Positions 33,755 through 44,540 are shown, counted from the stretch's first letter. The stretch: DNA of 64,000 bases from Diadema setosum (GCA_033980235.1 CM067075.1:8524608-8588607); one strand, 5' to 3'. Numbers and translations: made by a program. The notes: generated from the letters alone by a model not told the origin.

Positions 33755-33975
33755 TAGAACAGTTTTATAACTTATTATTACTATTATTCAGACCGGGCTG
33801 ATGACGTCTAATGCTAATCAATCACAAGCGCTACATGGGTAGAGTGGAAAAGACTTTTGAGTTCAGAAACAGCTATGATCCAATAACTTCAAATTCTTTC
33901 AGGTGCCAACATCTGCGGACAAGATATTACAAGTATTCCCAAAGTGCCCTATGGCCTGTTTCACAAAGAATCTGA

Positions 33976-34050
33976 GGGTGCGTTCGAGCGCTCTCCTAAA
34001 GCGAACTGTACCGTACCGTACCCGCGCCAGAGGAGCGCTCGAACGCACCC
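33976..34050. mobile_element. Small hairpin insertion, possibly Harbinger-like (75 bp)
   Basis: The left arm GGGTGCGTTCGAGCGCTC is mirrored by GAGCGCTCGAACGCACCC, leaving a loop of about 35 bases that contains a CCGTACCGTACC repeat. TGA at 33973-33975 and TAA at 34051-34053 flank it, compared with a single TAA in the unoccupied mirror arm. A 3-bp TWA-type duplication is the PIF/Harbinger signature, but one base differs, so this is an inference. Confidence 0.6.
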
Positions 34051-34060
34051 TAAGTAGGTC

Positions 34061-34451
34061 TTAAAGGGACTGTACAGTACTGGTTGAGGTAGGGATTCAT
34101 GTTTTGAACATTTCTAAGTAAGATAATGAAAAGCCTCTTATAAAATATGAAAGAGCATGTAGTTTTACGAAGGATTCAACGTTTATTTGATGAAAATTGG
34201 TTTTCAAATGGCTGAGATATCCAAAAAAGTGCTAATAATAAAAGGCGACATGCCCCAACTTTATTAGTATCTCTTTGTTTCACCTTGTTTTTGGATATCT
34301 CAGCCATTTCAAAACCGATTTTCATCGAATAAACTTTTGATACCCCTCAGAATTGCATGCTCTTTGACATCTAATAGAATGGTTTCTGAATATCTCACAA
34401 AACGTTAAAAGCTAAATCTTCACCTCGACCAGAACTGTACACACCCTTTAA
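34061..34451. mobile_element. TTAA palindromic element family A, copy 2 (391 bp)
   Basis: It begins TTAAAGGGACTGTACAGTAC and ends CTGTACACACCCTTTAA. The unoccupied mirror arm of the host element has one TTAA at the corresponding place (near 34681), so this copy duplicated exactly TTAA on insertion. The internal palindrome is as in the other family A copies: TGGCTGAGATATCC mirrored by GGATATCTCAGCCA. Confidence 0.85.
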
Positions 34452-34750
34452 AATTCAAGATTGACTGAAAATGTTAGTATACCACTGGTTTCCCTGTTCA
34501 ATTTTGTTAACCTTGCACCATCAACTTCAAATTATCATTGATATTTACAGAACAATTCCTTTGTTATTTCATCTTGTATTATCAATGGCTACATGAAAAA
34601 AAGTCTCCAAAATCATCATTTTCATTAGAAAATTGAGAAACATTGAAGTCACACACAGTATACCATAATTTTTAGTCAATCTTAAATTTTAAGATCGACT
34701 TAGATTCTTTGTGAAACATGCCACTGCTGATGAAGACATAAGCAAGAATC

Positions 34751-35088
34751 CGGGTGATGTTCGTTATTAAGAAGATTCGGTATTTCGAGACACGCATATT
34801 CCCTTTACGTTGATGTTCGTTAATCCAAAATAATAACAAAAAAAAAAAGAAGTTTCTAGTCCGAACATTTGTGACGTTATTCGGAAGGTTCGTTAATCTG
34901 AAAATGAAAAGACAGTGTGCAGTAACAAACCTTTGGGAATACGAACCTTGTTTCGGAGTGACGACCTTTTTTTTTTTTTTTTTTTAGTCGAAATAACAAA
35001 CCTGATTTTATATTTGGATTAAAAAATCTTCGGAATAAGGAATCTCACTTCATATCATTTTTAGGATTAATGAACTTTTGAAATGGCG

Positions 35089-35090
<2 letters not shown>
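34751..35090. repeat. Degenerate tandem array of GTTCGTTATTCGGAA-like units
   Basis: Variants of one motif recur in alternating orientation: GTTCGTTATTAAGAAGATTC, GTTCGTTAATCC, GTTATTCGGAAGGTTCGTTA, GGAATACGAACCTTG, CTTCGGAATAAGGAATC. Unit length is about 18-25 bases with much decay. An A-run and a T-run lie inside (34839-34850; 34969-34985). It looks like an old minisatellite. Confidence 0.6.

Positions 35091-35094
<4 letters not shown>

Positions 35095-35125
<31 letters not shown>
35095..35125. repeat. A31 homopolymer
   Basis: An uninterrupted A-run of 31 bases follows the degenerate array. It could be the tail of a retroposed copy, but no duplicated flanks were found. Confidence 0.9.
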
Positions 35126-35128
<3 letters not shown>

Positions 35129-35204
35129 TGGGGCTAATTATGCTGATAGAATATCAACGGTAACACTAAGAAGGGTAAATGAGCTGGTTCCATAACATAA
35201 AACT

Positions 35205-35410
35205 TACTGTTCCCATGAAATATCTGCCCGCTATTAAAAGCAGAACATAAATTCTGGCTACCCACAAACAGAACCCTAACCCTAATCCTAATCCTCACTT
35301 CAAACTAAACCTAAAACCATATCATAACCCTTACCCTGCCTACTGTAAAGTCCATAGGGAAAATAAGACCGGAGCAGCTGTCGCAGGAGCATGTTATATG
35401 CCGTGTCACC
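35205..35410 (+). mobile_element. Telomere-motif inverted-repeat element, copy 3
   Basis: The right end GGAGCAGCTGTCGCAGGAGC then ATGTTATATGCCGTGTCACC fits the family end. The interior has CCCTAACCCTAATCC and CTTACCCTG, then TCCATAGGGAAAATAAGACC (family marker GTCCTTGGAGAAA diverged). The left end is decayed, as in copy 1, with which it shares CCATGAAATATCTGC. Confidence 0.7.
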
Positions 35411-35452
35411 AATGAGCTGCTATATTTTTGGTACTTTTAAGGAGAAGAGGGA

Positions 35453-35749
35453 ATGAGGACAACGAGTGAGGAAAAAAAAACATCATTACTTAATTTATTT
35501 GGAACGATGTGTGGTTCTATAAATAAGTTGGTGAGTCTTCTTTATAACCAAATAACTCATGGCACTTGCACCTGTGTTTACAAGCAGTTGAGAAAATCAA
35601 TACATGTACGTCCATTACTCGTAAAGGACAAACAAAATACCTGTGAATGTTCTTTTCACAACCCAAGTGTGGACTTGAATAGATTTTCAACTGTTGTGAA
35701 ACCAGTCATGACTATCTATGAAAAAGAATACTCTCCGTTTCTTGTGTAG
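35453..35749 (+). CDS. 98-codon open frame, doubtful gene
   Basis: ATG 35453 opens 98 codons ending at TAG 35747-35749. The peptide (MRTTSEEKKTSLLNLFGTMC...) is Cys-containing and of ordinary composition, with no signal peptide or repeat. A TTTTTGGTACTTTTAAG acceptor-like site lies just upstream, and a TTG/GTGAGTC donor-like site lies inside at about 35530. At this base composition one such frame per window is expected by chance. Confidence 0.18.
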   Translation: MRTTSEEKKTSLLNLFGTMCGSINKLVSLLYNQITHGTCTCVYKQLRKSIHVRPLLVKDKQNTCECSFHNPSVDLNRFSTVVKPVMTIYEKEYSPFLV

Positions 35750-35801
35750 GTGATGTGATGTGCAAACATTCAGCACTTTGTGCCTATTGATTATTAAAAA
35801 C

Positions 35802-36192
35802 TTAAAGGGATCGTATAGTATTGGTGGAGATGAGGATTGAGCTTTTAACTTTTTGCGAGATATCAAGAAACCACTTGTGAAAATAGTTCAGAGCATGCCA
35901 TTCTGAGAGAAATTCAAATTCTATTTGATGAAAATCAGTTTTGGAATAGCTAAGACATCCAAAAACAAAGTAAAACAAAGCGATCGTAATAAAAGGTGGG
36001 TCCCACCTTTTATTAGGATTATTATGTTTTGGGCATTTCAACCATTTCAAAAACAATTTTCATCAAATAAACGTTGAGTTCCTCTCGGAATTACGTACTC
36101 TTTCATATTTCATGACAGGTTTCTCATCATCTCACACAAAAAAGTTAGAAACCTGAAGTTAGGTCTCAACCACAACCCTACGATCCCTTGAA
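35802..36192. mobile_element. TTAA palindromic element family A, copy 3
   Basis: It begins TTAAAGGGATCGTATAGTAT and ends CCCTACGATCCCTTGA. The centre is the perfect palindrome AAAAGGTGGGTCCCACCTTT. It abuts copy 4, the two sharing a TTGA (degenerate TTAA) at 36189-36192. Confidence 0.8.
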
Positions 36193-36462
36193 GGGATGGC
36201 GTAGTTTTGGTTGTGGTCCTAATAAAAGGTGGGTCCCACCTTTTATTAGGACCACTTTGTTTTGGATATGGCAGTCATTTCAAGAGATATATTCATCAAA
36301 TAAGCTTTGAATTCCTTTTCGAATTGTACGATCTTCCATATCTTATAAGTGATTTGGTGAATGTTGGTTTTGAAACGGTTGAGATATCCCAAAATGATTC
36401 TAATAAAAGGTAGGTCCCACCTTTCATTCGGACCCCAACCAAAAACTACATCATCCCTTTAA
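36189..36462. mobile_element. TTAA palindromic element family A, short copy 4 (274 bp)
   Basis: It starts with AAGGGATGGCGTAGTTTTGG and ends CTACATCATCCCTTTAA. The motif TAATAAAAGGTGGGTCCCAC appears in inverted arrangement near both sides (36219-36245 and 36402-36425), so the order of internal blocks differs from the 390-bp form. It is a rearranged or internally swapped relative placed head to tail with copy 3. Confidence 0.7.
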
Positions 36463-36988
36463 GCATTGCCACAATGCGATGGAATTTCCCTCTCCTTGTT
36501 TTGTAACACCTGTCGAGACTAAATACGGAGTACATTTCAATTATCTAATTTAAACAAATTTGCATTCCGAGATTGCCAAAGCCCCTTAAGTACACCTGCT
36601 CGACGCTCTGACACCTGTTTGAAAAATCCGACATGTATTGTGTGAATTTCTGCTTCACACGTGTGGACAAGTTGGCAATAGGCACTGTCCCCTCAAAAAG
36701 TTGTATATCGCCAATCCAGTTCGGAGTTGAATAGCTCATTGGCACACTGGTACGACTGAGCGGTTAGGGGCACTTAACAGTCGTATTCAGCGCCACATGA
36801 TATGCATAAACATCCCAAATTTATGGGATCCATCAATCCTGTTCAAACAAAGAATGAACTTGCGTACACCAGATGACCAGTATGATCCGTCAATTAACAC
36901 TTGGGAAAGCATCCATTTCATTATTTTGCATTGAATGAATTAACAATCTCTTTCTATCGATATTGCAAAATACTACTTTTGCTGCCAG
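36463..36988. other. Intronic or intergenic DNA, nothing supported
   Basis: The minus-strand frame at 36545-36745 has no supporting signals. Confidence 0.55.
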
Positions 36989-37085
36989 GTGGATGTGCTG
37001 GCAAGCAGCATTTACAAGGATTACATGAATGATCATTACATCACAGATGCTTACCCAGTGAAGTTAAAAACCAACATGCCTGTTG
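36989..37085 (+). CDS. Candidate internal exon, unknown protein
   Basis: A 97-base segment between an acceptor (TACTACTTTTGCTGCCAG) and a modest donor (CCTGTTG/GTACGA). The phase-0 frame is open for 32 codons (VDVLASSIYKDYMNDHYITD... to ...KTNMPV) with a protein-like, Tyr/Asp-rich composition; the other frames stop. Its entry phase follows on from 32848-32981. Family unknown. Confidence 0.3.
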
Positions 37086-38032
37086 GTACGAATGACCCTT
37101 TTTTCCTCTTATGCGCTAAGTGGAACTGTAAACTGCCTTTGATATTCACTGCAAATGCATGTTGACTTTGATTTATGATACCCTAAACATCACTTATGCA
37201 GCAAATGAATATCTGAGTATGTGATTCTATATTATGCCAATATAATAGCTAAATAAATTTATTATAGCTTTTCTAATATTTTTCGTCAGAATATATATTT
37301 TGGATACGTCCACAATAAAAAAAGAAATCCAAACCAAGATTCTGTCGATGACATCAGCTGTCAATCACTTCTAATAAATTACAGTGAATTATGATTGATA
37401 AAAGACATCGCATGGAAACAAGCAAGTTATGCTCACTCTGGGGGAAGATGCATTCCATTGTCTTTATTCAACCATAAAGGCGATGATTGTCATTGACAGA
37501 ATCTTGCTTTGAAAGGTTAGCTGTAGACGTGTCCAAGTAATGTGAAGGAAAATGATTTAAAAAGAATACATATTCGGATATTCTTTTGGTCACATGAGTA
37601 ATGACCAGGGTATAAAAGAAAGCCATAATCAAAATTAATAAACCAGTTCGGTTTGCGCACTAGCAGAAAAAGGTCATTTGTGATAACAGGCATGTTAGAA
37701 TTTGCATTCACTGAGATATGCATCTGTGATGCATATCCTCTTTCTTTCTCTTCTTTCTCTTCATTTTTCTCTCTTTCTCTTCTTTCTTTAAAACAACAAC
37801 ATCTGTGATTTAATGATTATTTGTGCAATCCTTATAAACGGCATTTGCCAGCACATCAACCTGACAACAACAAAAAGTTCATTAAAGCCTACTACTTGTA
37901 TTTGGCAACCATAAATTAGTTAATTGGCCTACACGTTATATTCAATGCGCAGAGATGAAATGGATCCTTCATTCTAATCAACTGGTCTACTCAAAATATT
38001 TTAACGTCGAGCAAGCTTAAAGCATTATGGCT
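37086..38032. other. Intronic or intergenic DNA with TTTCT-rich tract
   Basis: A pyrimidine tract lies at 37736-37793, but no open segment with a donor follows. Confidence 0.6.
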
Positions 38033-38429
38033 TTAAGATGAATGCTATAGTATTGGTTGAGGTAAGGACTAAGCTTTATCTCTTTTTCGAGATACTAAGA
38101 AACCACTTGTGAAATGTTAAAATTTATTTTTTTTCATCTATTATCAATTCAACATTTATTTGATAAAAATCAGTTTTGAAATGTTGAGATATTCAAAATT
38201 TAAAACAAAGCTATCCTAATAAAAGTGGGTCCCACCTTTTATTAGGGTTCCTTTGTTTTGGATGTCTCAGTCATTTCAAAACCAATTTTCATCAAATAAA
38301 CTTTTAATCCCTCTTAGAATTACATGCTTTTTCCTATTTCATAGTAGATTTCTCATCATCTCACCAAAAAAAAAAAAAAATGTTGAAAAACCGAAGGCCC
38401 ATCTCAACCAAAACTATTCATTCCTTTAA
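38033..38429. mobile_element. TTAA palindromic element family A, copy 5 (397 bp)
   Basis: It begins TTAAGATGAATGCTATAGTA and ends AAAACTATTCATTCCTTTAA. The internal mirror (TTTGAAATGTTGAGATATTC against ATGTCTCAGTCATTTCAAAA) is intact. More diverged ends than other copies. Confidence 0.75.
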
Positions 38430-38490
38430 AAGCGAGTGAAGCGTTCAACTAAGTGGGGGATTAATCATGTATTTGCATTGTATAGTTCCT

Positions 38491-39059
38491 TTAAAGGGAA
38501 CCCAAACCCAAAGAGCAATGTGGATTGAGTGAAAGCAGCAGCATTCCTAGTAGAACACATCAGTGAAAGTTTGAAGAAAATCGGTCAATCGATGCAAAAG
38601 TTTTGGTGTTGGAACCGCTGGATGAGGAGACTAGTAGAGGTAATGACATATGTGTGGACAACAATACAAAGAAAAATGACAAAGAAAATTCCACAAAATT
38701 CATTTTTTCTTGAAAATTACACATTCCATCAACTTGATACTGACATGAGGGTAGCAATTACAATTGTATTCCCCCTGCTTTCCGAAAGCGGTTAGTCAAG
38801 TGCTCTTTCAAAATAATAGAAAAGGGAATTTTTGTTGAATTTTCTTAATGTTTTCTTTATATTGTCGTCCACTCATATGTCATAACCTCCAGTAGTCTCC
38901 TCATCCAGCGGTTCCAACACCAAAACTTTAAAAATTCATAAGTTTTGCATCAATATAATTATATTGTCCGATTTTCCTCAAACTTTTACTGATGTGTTCT
39001 ACTAATATTGCTGCTTTCACTCAATCCACATTGCTCTTTGGGTTTGGGTTCCCTTTAAG
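38491..39059. mobile_element. TTAA palindromic element family B, copy 1 (569 bp)
   Basis: The ends TTAAAGGGAACCCAAACCCA and, inverted, TGGGTTTGGGTTCCCTTTAA are perfect over at least 20 bases. The arms continue for about 160 bp (AAGAGCAATGTGGATTGAGT mirrored by ACTCAATCCACATTGCTCTT). A second copy lies at 59566-60129. The frame at 38529-38795 arises from the arm and has a diverged counterpart in the other copy, so it is not evidence of a gene. Confidence 0.85.
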
Positions 39060-39330
39060 ACTGGAAATGGTTCTGGCATTCGTTTGCGTTGGTTAGGATG
39101 ATTGGCATTAAAACAGGTGAAGTGGCTGTCTCGGTAATTAATCAGAGGCAATGCGCGTTGCTCATCGAGGGAAAATAAGAGGTGATAGCGCGTCTCCGAC
39201 ATTTGCGCGCCAATCCCCCTGTGATTACTCACGGAATTGAACGTCGCTGCGGTCGACACTTCCGCTTCCGCTGGGTCACATTGGGTCACCTGTCACGGCG
39301 TGCTGCGATGTCATAATCAGGTAGCAATGG
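39060..39330. promoter_or_regulatory. CpG-rich block with DR4-type GGGTCA repeat
   Basis: CpG-dense segment, strongest at 39140-39310, with direct half-sites GGGTCA at 39273-39278 and 39283-39288 separated by CATT. This is a DR4 arrangement, as bound by thyroid-hormone-receptor- or LXR-type nuclear receptors. CTTCCG (ETS-like) motifs lie just upstream. No transcription start or exon is evident. The role is inference. Confidence 0.3.
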
Positions 39331-40118
39331 CTTTTGAAGCGGTTGGCCTTGTGTTGTTTAAAAATGAGAATCGCGATAATGTAAATCGGTCGTGGTTTGT
39401 CCCCACACCAGGAGATATAGACAATCATAATATGCCAAGAAATAGTTCTAACATTGTAAACTATCTTGTGGAAGTGTCAACACATCGTCTGTCCGCATTG
39501 CATTTGTTTCTTTTTCTTAAATAGAGACACAACGAGAGAAAGAGAGAAGCCGAGGCTTGATAGTATTAGACATGTAGAGCATGAAATACACGTGAATAGT
39601 TGTAACTTTCCCGCGTATTGCTGTACAGGATATGAAAGACATGCATTTATGATTGTGAGACAAGTTTGAATGACAGCTGAAGCGAAACAGTCTTGACAAG
39701 CACCCTGCAACATCTCTTACTGTCTTTGCTGGGTTAGGGCAGGGTCGAGCTGGAAGATGGAAAGGGGTTGCCCGGATGTGTGGAGTGTTTCCAATAATGA
39801 TAATTACGGAACCCGCCGTCGCGACTTTCCCTATATCATCATGACTGTTGATAAGTAGTGACTGTATAATCTCATGACATTTTTACTGACATACAGATTA
39901 TTTAACATTAAAATTATTAACAGAGGCGAAAGTGATGCCCACTGATAAGAAAACACACACACACACATACACCCACACAAATGCCTGCGTATCATCTTGG
40001 TCCCGCCTTAAATTCTGTCAGTGTCTAATGTCATATATTATATCTGGAATATGTTTCTTGGGTAAACACTGACATGGATTCTATCCCTTCCTGGGAAGTG
40101 TAGCTTTGTTGCCTATGT

Positions 40119-40121
<3 letters not shown>
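39331..40121. other. Intergenic DNA, nothing supported
   Basis: Short (AC)n at 39951-39966. No splice-bounded open segment was found. Confidence 0.6.

Positions 40122-40179
<58 letters not shown>
40122..40179. repeat. (TA)n microsatellite
   Basis: About 29 TA units. Confidence 0.97.
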
Positions 40180-40181
<2 letters not shown>

Positions 40182-41496
40182 AATTTGTGAAAATTTGATG
40201 CTTTGTTTTAAACTTTATAACTTCATAACGAGAGAACTAAAAAGGGGACATCCAGCAAGGTGGTCTGGTTTCCCCCACTTCCCCATCTTATGAAGACATA
40301 TTCCCCTCCCTTACCGCCCCACCTTTCTCTGCTCTCAAATACTATACTTTTCATTGAAGAGATTGTCAAGATAGCGTTGACATGCTCTGACCGTATATTC
40401 CGTTCAGAAACGGTCCCAGCAATTAGCGCCATAATCCGCGCTTCCCACAACAGACGAGCCCCGAGATGACATTCATTGGGATGACAACGAGTCCGACAAT
40501 GGGGGCGCTTCCTGGCAGACGAAAGTGACGATGACTGCGAATGGCGTTTCCGTGCGTCATGGCCATGTCCTTGACTGAACATTCTCGTGTCAGCACTTGT
40601 CCACTTCTCTCTCTCTGCCGGCTTAATGTCCTTCTTCTTCTTTAGTTTAAACAGATTTTAATCGATTTTAATCTTCCTCATCTACCACAAACCAAGCACA
40701 AGAACATTATTAAACAACGTCAGACATAGACCTACTGGTTTACGTAAAACTAAGATCTTAAAATGTGTTAATTAAGAAAGCTGTACTTAGAAGTACAGAC
40801 TCACAGCATGTGTAAAATTGAAAAGAATAGCACGTTAAACTCCATACAAATAGCTGGCCTCGTGTATTTGGAGAAAGTACGGAAACACCAACAAGACAGG
40901 GTTAACAGAGGGTAAGAACCATAAAAGAGGCGGTTGCCCCCCCCCCCCCCAAAAAAAAAGAAAAAAAGAAAAGAAAGATGTCTTGCATTCAACTTGACGT
41001 TGTTGTGTAAGTTTACTGAGTCAAAGAATTTCACAAACATCTTTGGATTTCTGGGTTTTTGCTTCCTCTTTTTGCTCGTGCGCAGTGCAACTGTAATGTC
41101 ACACTACCGATATTTTTTCCCTTCTAATTTCATGTTCATTGTGTTCAGCATTTCAAGAAAACGCCTCCTAGAGCCGTCACCAGGCAGGTGGGAGCACCTC
41201 CCCGGTCATGCTATTGTTTTACCATAAAAATGGTCATGTCTTCTCTCGTGTCAAATCTTTCTATTTTGAAATGTCTTTACTCATCATTCATCAATACGGC
41301 ATTTGATCATAATCTGCAAGTTATGATATGGAAAATGATCAAGCACTAGTTTATAGGCTGATGTTGTACATGTGCCAAGGGCAAATTCTCTTTAAATTCC
41401 TCTCTTTCTCCAAAAAAAAAAAAAAAAAAAATCACTCCACTATACGATCATTGACGGTTATACCGTGATGTGTATCTTCAGCTGATATTTCTGTGA
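40180..41496. other. Intergenic DNA with homopolymers
   Basis: C14 joined to A-rich sequence at 40937-40980; an A-run at 41413-41430. The minus-strand frame of 119 codons at 40223-40582 (Arg/His/Ser-rich) begins without clear support and has no splice signals. Confidence 0.55.
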
Positions 41497-41537
41497 ACCC
41501 CCCCCCCCCCTCTCTCCCTCTCTCTCTCTCTCTCTCC
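41497..41537. repeat. C-run followed by (CT)n
   Basis: C12 then imperfect (CT)n. The same C-run plus CT layout occurs at 5934. Confidence 0.9.
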
Positions 41538-43499
41538 ATCTTTCTGATTTGTCACCGTGTTTGTCTCCGCACGTCAATCAGACATTCATCGAACCCACTG
41601 CGACATTTTTTTTTTCTCTAAGAGCGACTAGCAGCTGGATGTACCTGCGTTACAAAATTACTAGAGCTATTTATTCTCCACCTACTAACTATCTATTGAC
41701 GAGTGGTCAGCCAAAAAATTATCGAATGACGTCACGTCTCACCGCATAGAGCAAGATTTGATTTCTGACCCCATTTTTGCTTCTTATTTTTGTTTTGCTT
41801 TCTAGGAACTGTTTGAGGGAGCCACTGGAGAATAATTAGTTTGAAGAGAAGATGTGTGCTCATCTCGTCCTTTCAGAACTATCATTTCGAGGTCATCTGA
41901 GGTCAATCATAGGGAGAATTACAGACAGGTTCCCCCCCCCCCCCCCCATAACCACCACCCAAAGAATGCACTGTCACCATGGTCACCAGCACAAACTGAA
42001 GCAATGCACGACAATGCATGACAGCAATGTATGATACAGATTGTCACACAGTGCTTGCCGATCGGTTCAATTTTTCCTCCCACAGTTGTGTCATCACTGA
42101 CAATGTTGTTAATTCGCAATATGACATGTACTTCTTTGTCTTATTTTCCAAACATACACACGACCTCCCCCCCCCCCCGGCAATTTTTATCTTCCCATGC
42201 TGTAATCACACGTGGAACAGTTGTAAATACGGCCTTTACTCCCCAAGAAAAAGTGTTAACAAGTCAATAAAAAAAAACGAAACAAAACAAAAATGTTCAA
42301 ACCTTTATTCAAATATTTGTTCAAATTTTATGTTCATCCAAACGAATTGTTAAATGCAACTTAAAAGCGACTGTCGCAAAAATACTATCAATTGAAACAA
42401 AGTTCACCGGTCACATATCAGAAGAAACGTATGTCGCTTGTCTTGTTCGTAGACAACATGCAGAGTTAGCAGATTTCGTATTTTCAACCAGAATTTGTGA
42501 ATGTGGGACGAATCGTGCCGGCGGAATGGTAATCATTATGGAAAGTTATTTACGGTACATGCTCCGTGCAGTTTACAATGTTGGCTAGATCATAGAGACA
42601 GAGAGCGTGTCTTTCACGATAGTTGGGTCATTCAAGATTTGCTCCTTCTCCTCCTCACGATTCGTCATCGGCCGCATCTCCGAAAGTGACCGACCGACCG
42701 ACCGACCTCCTTTATCCAGTTGTAGCACTGCTATCTATCAGCAGTCGTCAACTTTTCAACACTGAGAGTATAATTATTTTATTCGGTCTATTTTTACATC
42801 CTCAACTCCTATTTACGACGATGCCGTATTCATCATCACCAGCATTTTGATGTCATCCACTAGTAGTTCTTCTTCTGTTTTATTTTTTTCTTCTTAATTC
42901 CTTCTCCCCTATTTTTTTCTGTGTTTGATACTCTTTCCTGTTTGCTAGGATATTATTTCACGAGGATGTTGGTACTTAGTCCCTATTTTAATCACAAGAT
43001 AATAAAACGAATGGTGACTTGAAAGTTCCAGTCAACAGTGATTTGACAAAGTGATCGAAAAGATTTTGTTTCCTGATTCTTCATCTCATTTCTGTCGTCA
43101 TCCTCATTGATATCATTAAATCATTTCAAATATGATTTATGAACAACAAAATCATATATATATTTTTTTTTTCAATCTCGCCTAGTCAAATCCAAAGGGA
43201 ACGGAGAAAACGCATGAAAATAACACATGAAAATACATAAGTACATATCTTTCAGATTCCTGCTACAACCGCTTAGGCTATGGTGACTGCGATCTATTTA
43301 GGCCTGCATTTATGGGCCAGAAAAACGAAAATATGAATAAAAGACATTTCAATTAAAAGCATCATAAAGAATCTTGCTAGTTTGTGCGAAATCAACACCA
43401 GACACATTTGCAGCTTCCCTACACGTCCATACCAATTAAATACTTGAAAAAAGAAGGCGATCATGAATGTATGGGTGTATCATATAATAACAACATTAT
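41538..43499. other. Intergenic DNA with C-runs
   Basis: C-runs at 41931-41947 and 42167-42178, and a GACC tandem run at 42689-42706. Frames of up to 111 codons cross these runs and have no splice support. Confidence 0.6.
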
Positions 43500-43522
43500 A
43501 TGTGTGTGTTTGTTTGTGTGTT

Positions 43523-43566
<44 letters not shown>
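43500..43566. repeat. (TG)n microsatellite
   Basis: Imperfect then pure TG units, ending in a short GAGA run. Confidence 0.95.
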
Positions 43567-43570
<4 letters not shown>

Positions 43571-44189
43571 AGAGAGAAAAAAAAAACCCAGAAAGATACC
43601 CGCATAAAGCAATAGTTGCGATATGGACGCGACAAACCTCAAAATATGTCTAGTCGCTGTTTGTATCAGGTATAGCATCTTGACAACCCACCCTAAGGGA
43701 TCATATAATTTCTCATAGCTGTAAATATCAAAAGCCAAACATATCATTCGGGTCAAGGCCCAGTAAATAGACACTGCATACTTGATGGACGTATGCCAAA
43801 CTGCCCCTCCTTATTTCTTACTTTGTCGTATTTTTTTTTTCTGTCTGAAAGTTGTTAATGTTTCCTTCGAATTATTACTCAGATATAGTTCATTGGGGAG
43901 CAGTCCGGATGGTTTCTGAGCATGGGTCTATGGGGTCGTTTTCTGCGATATGACGATAAAATGCCAAAGTGACCTATTACGCGAGCCAGGTGAATAGATA
44001 GATTTTGTTACTCCCTGCATATTTCCGATTGTACCTTGCCGCCGGATACATCGAAAGCAGACAATGGCCCGTGTTCGATCTTATCCTATTCCCCGTGGAA
44101 CGATCACACCGTTACCGACACACGACCTCCACGATGAAAGTGCAGTATTTGCAAGTGCCAAGAACCGAGAAAAGGCCATTTACTCCGGC
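43567..44189. other. Intergenic DNA, nothing supported
   Basis: No supported exon. A T-run lies at 43831-43840. Confidence 0.6.
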
Positions 44190-44540
44190 GCAGTGTGTAA
44201 CTCACTTTTGGAAGTGTGTAACATTTTTAACGAAATTTATAACACTGCTTGGCACTGGTGTAATACTGTGACAATCGTGTCACAATGTGTAGCATATGTG
44301 CATCAACAATGTGAGACATGCGTAATGACGTGTAGCAAAGTGTAACACATTTTAGCAATATGTAACACTGTTTGGCACTGATGTAACACTATACTATGTA
44401 ACACTGTGACACTTGAGCAGTTTTCATGGGCAGGATTTTGTAACACTGTTAGCGCTACATGTAACACTGTATAAAACACTGTGACAAGTCAAAGAATCCG
44501 ATAGTGGTGCTCACGAACACGGTGTGACACTCCAGTGTGA
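44190..44540. repeat. Degenerate array of TGTAACACTGT units
   Basis: The motif TGTAACACTGT or a close variant occurs about ten times, and a longer unit TAACACTG.TTGGCACTG.TG then TAA.ACT is seen near 44242 and 44361. Sequence between copies is diverged. It recalls the GTGTTA/TAACAC body of the CACTG element at 33.2 kb, but no matching ends were found. The 93-codon ATG frame at 44064-44345 is half made of this repeat. Confidence 0.6.

Larger units (their letters stand above)
33952..34723. mobile_element. Palindromic element carrying two younger insertions (nest)
   Basis: Outer ends TGGCCTGTTTCACAAAGAAT and, inverted at 34702-34723, ATTCTTTGTGAAACATGCCA. The arms continue as CTAAGT.G.TCTTAAAATT.A and AGATTGACT, but the left arm is broken twice: by a hairpin at 33976-34050 and by a TTAA palindrome at 34061-34451. 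The right arm is intact at both places and so shows the empty sites. Removing both insertions leaves an element of about 300 bp. Confidence 0.75.

Noticed and set aside
38529..38795. 88-codon ATG frame, with a relative at 59601-59798
   Set aside because: Both lie in the arm of the family B palindrome. The resemblance comes from repeat homology and not from coding constraint.
40223..40582. 119-codon minus-strand frame
   Set aside because: No splice signals or recognisable domain; its Arg/His/Ser bias follows from pyrimidine-rich sequence.
44064..44345. 93-codon ATG frame rich in Cys and Val
   Set aside because: Its second half is a reading of the TGTAACACTGT array, and there is no splice or promoter support.
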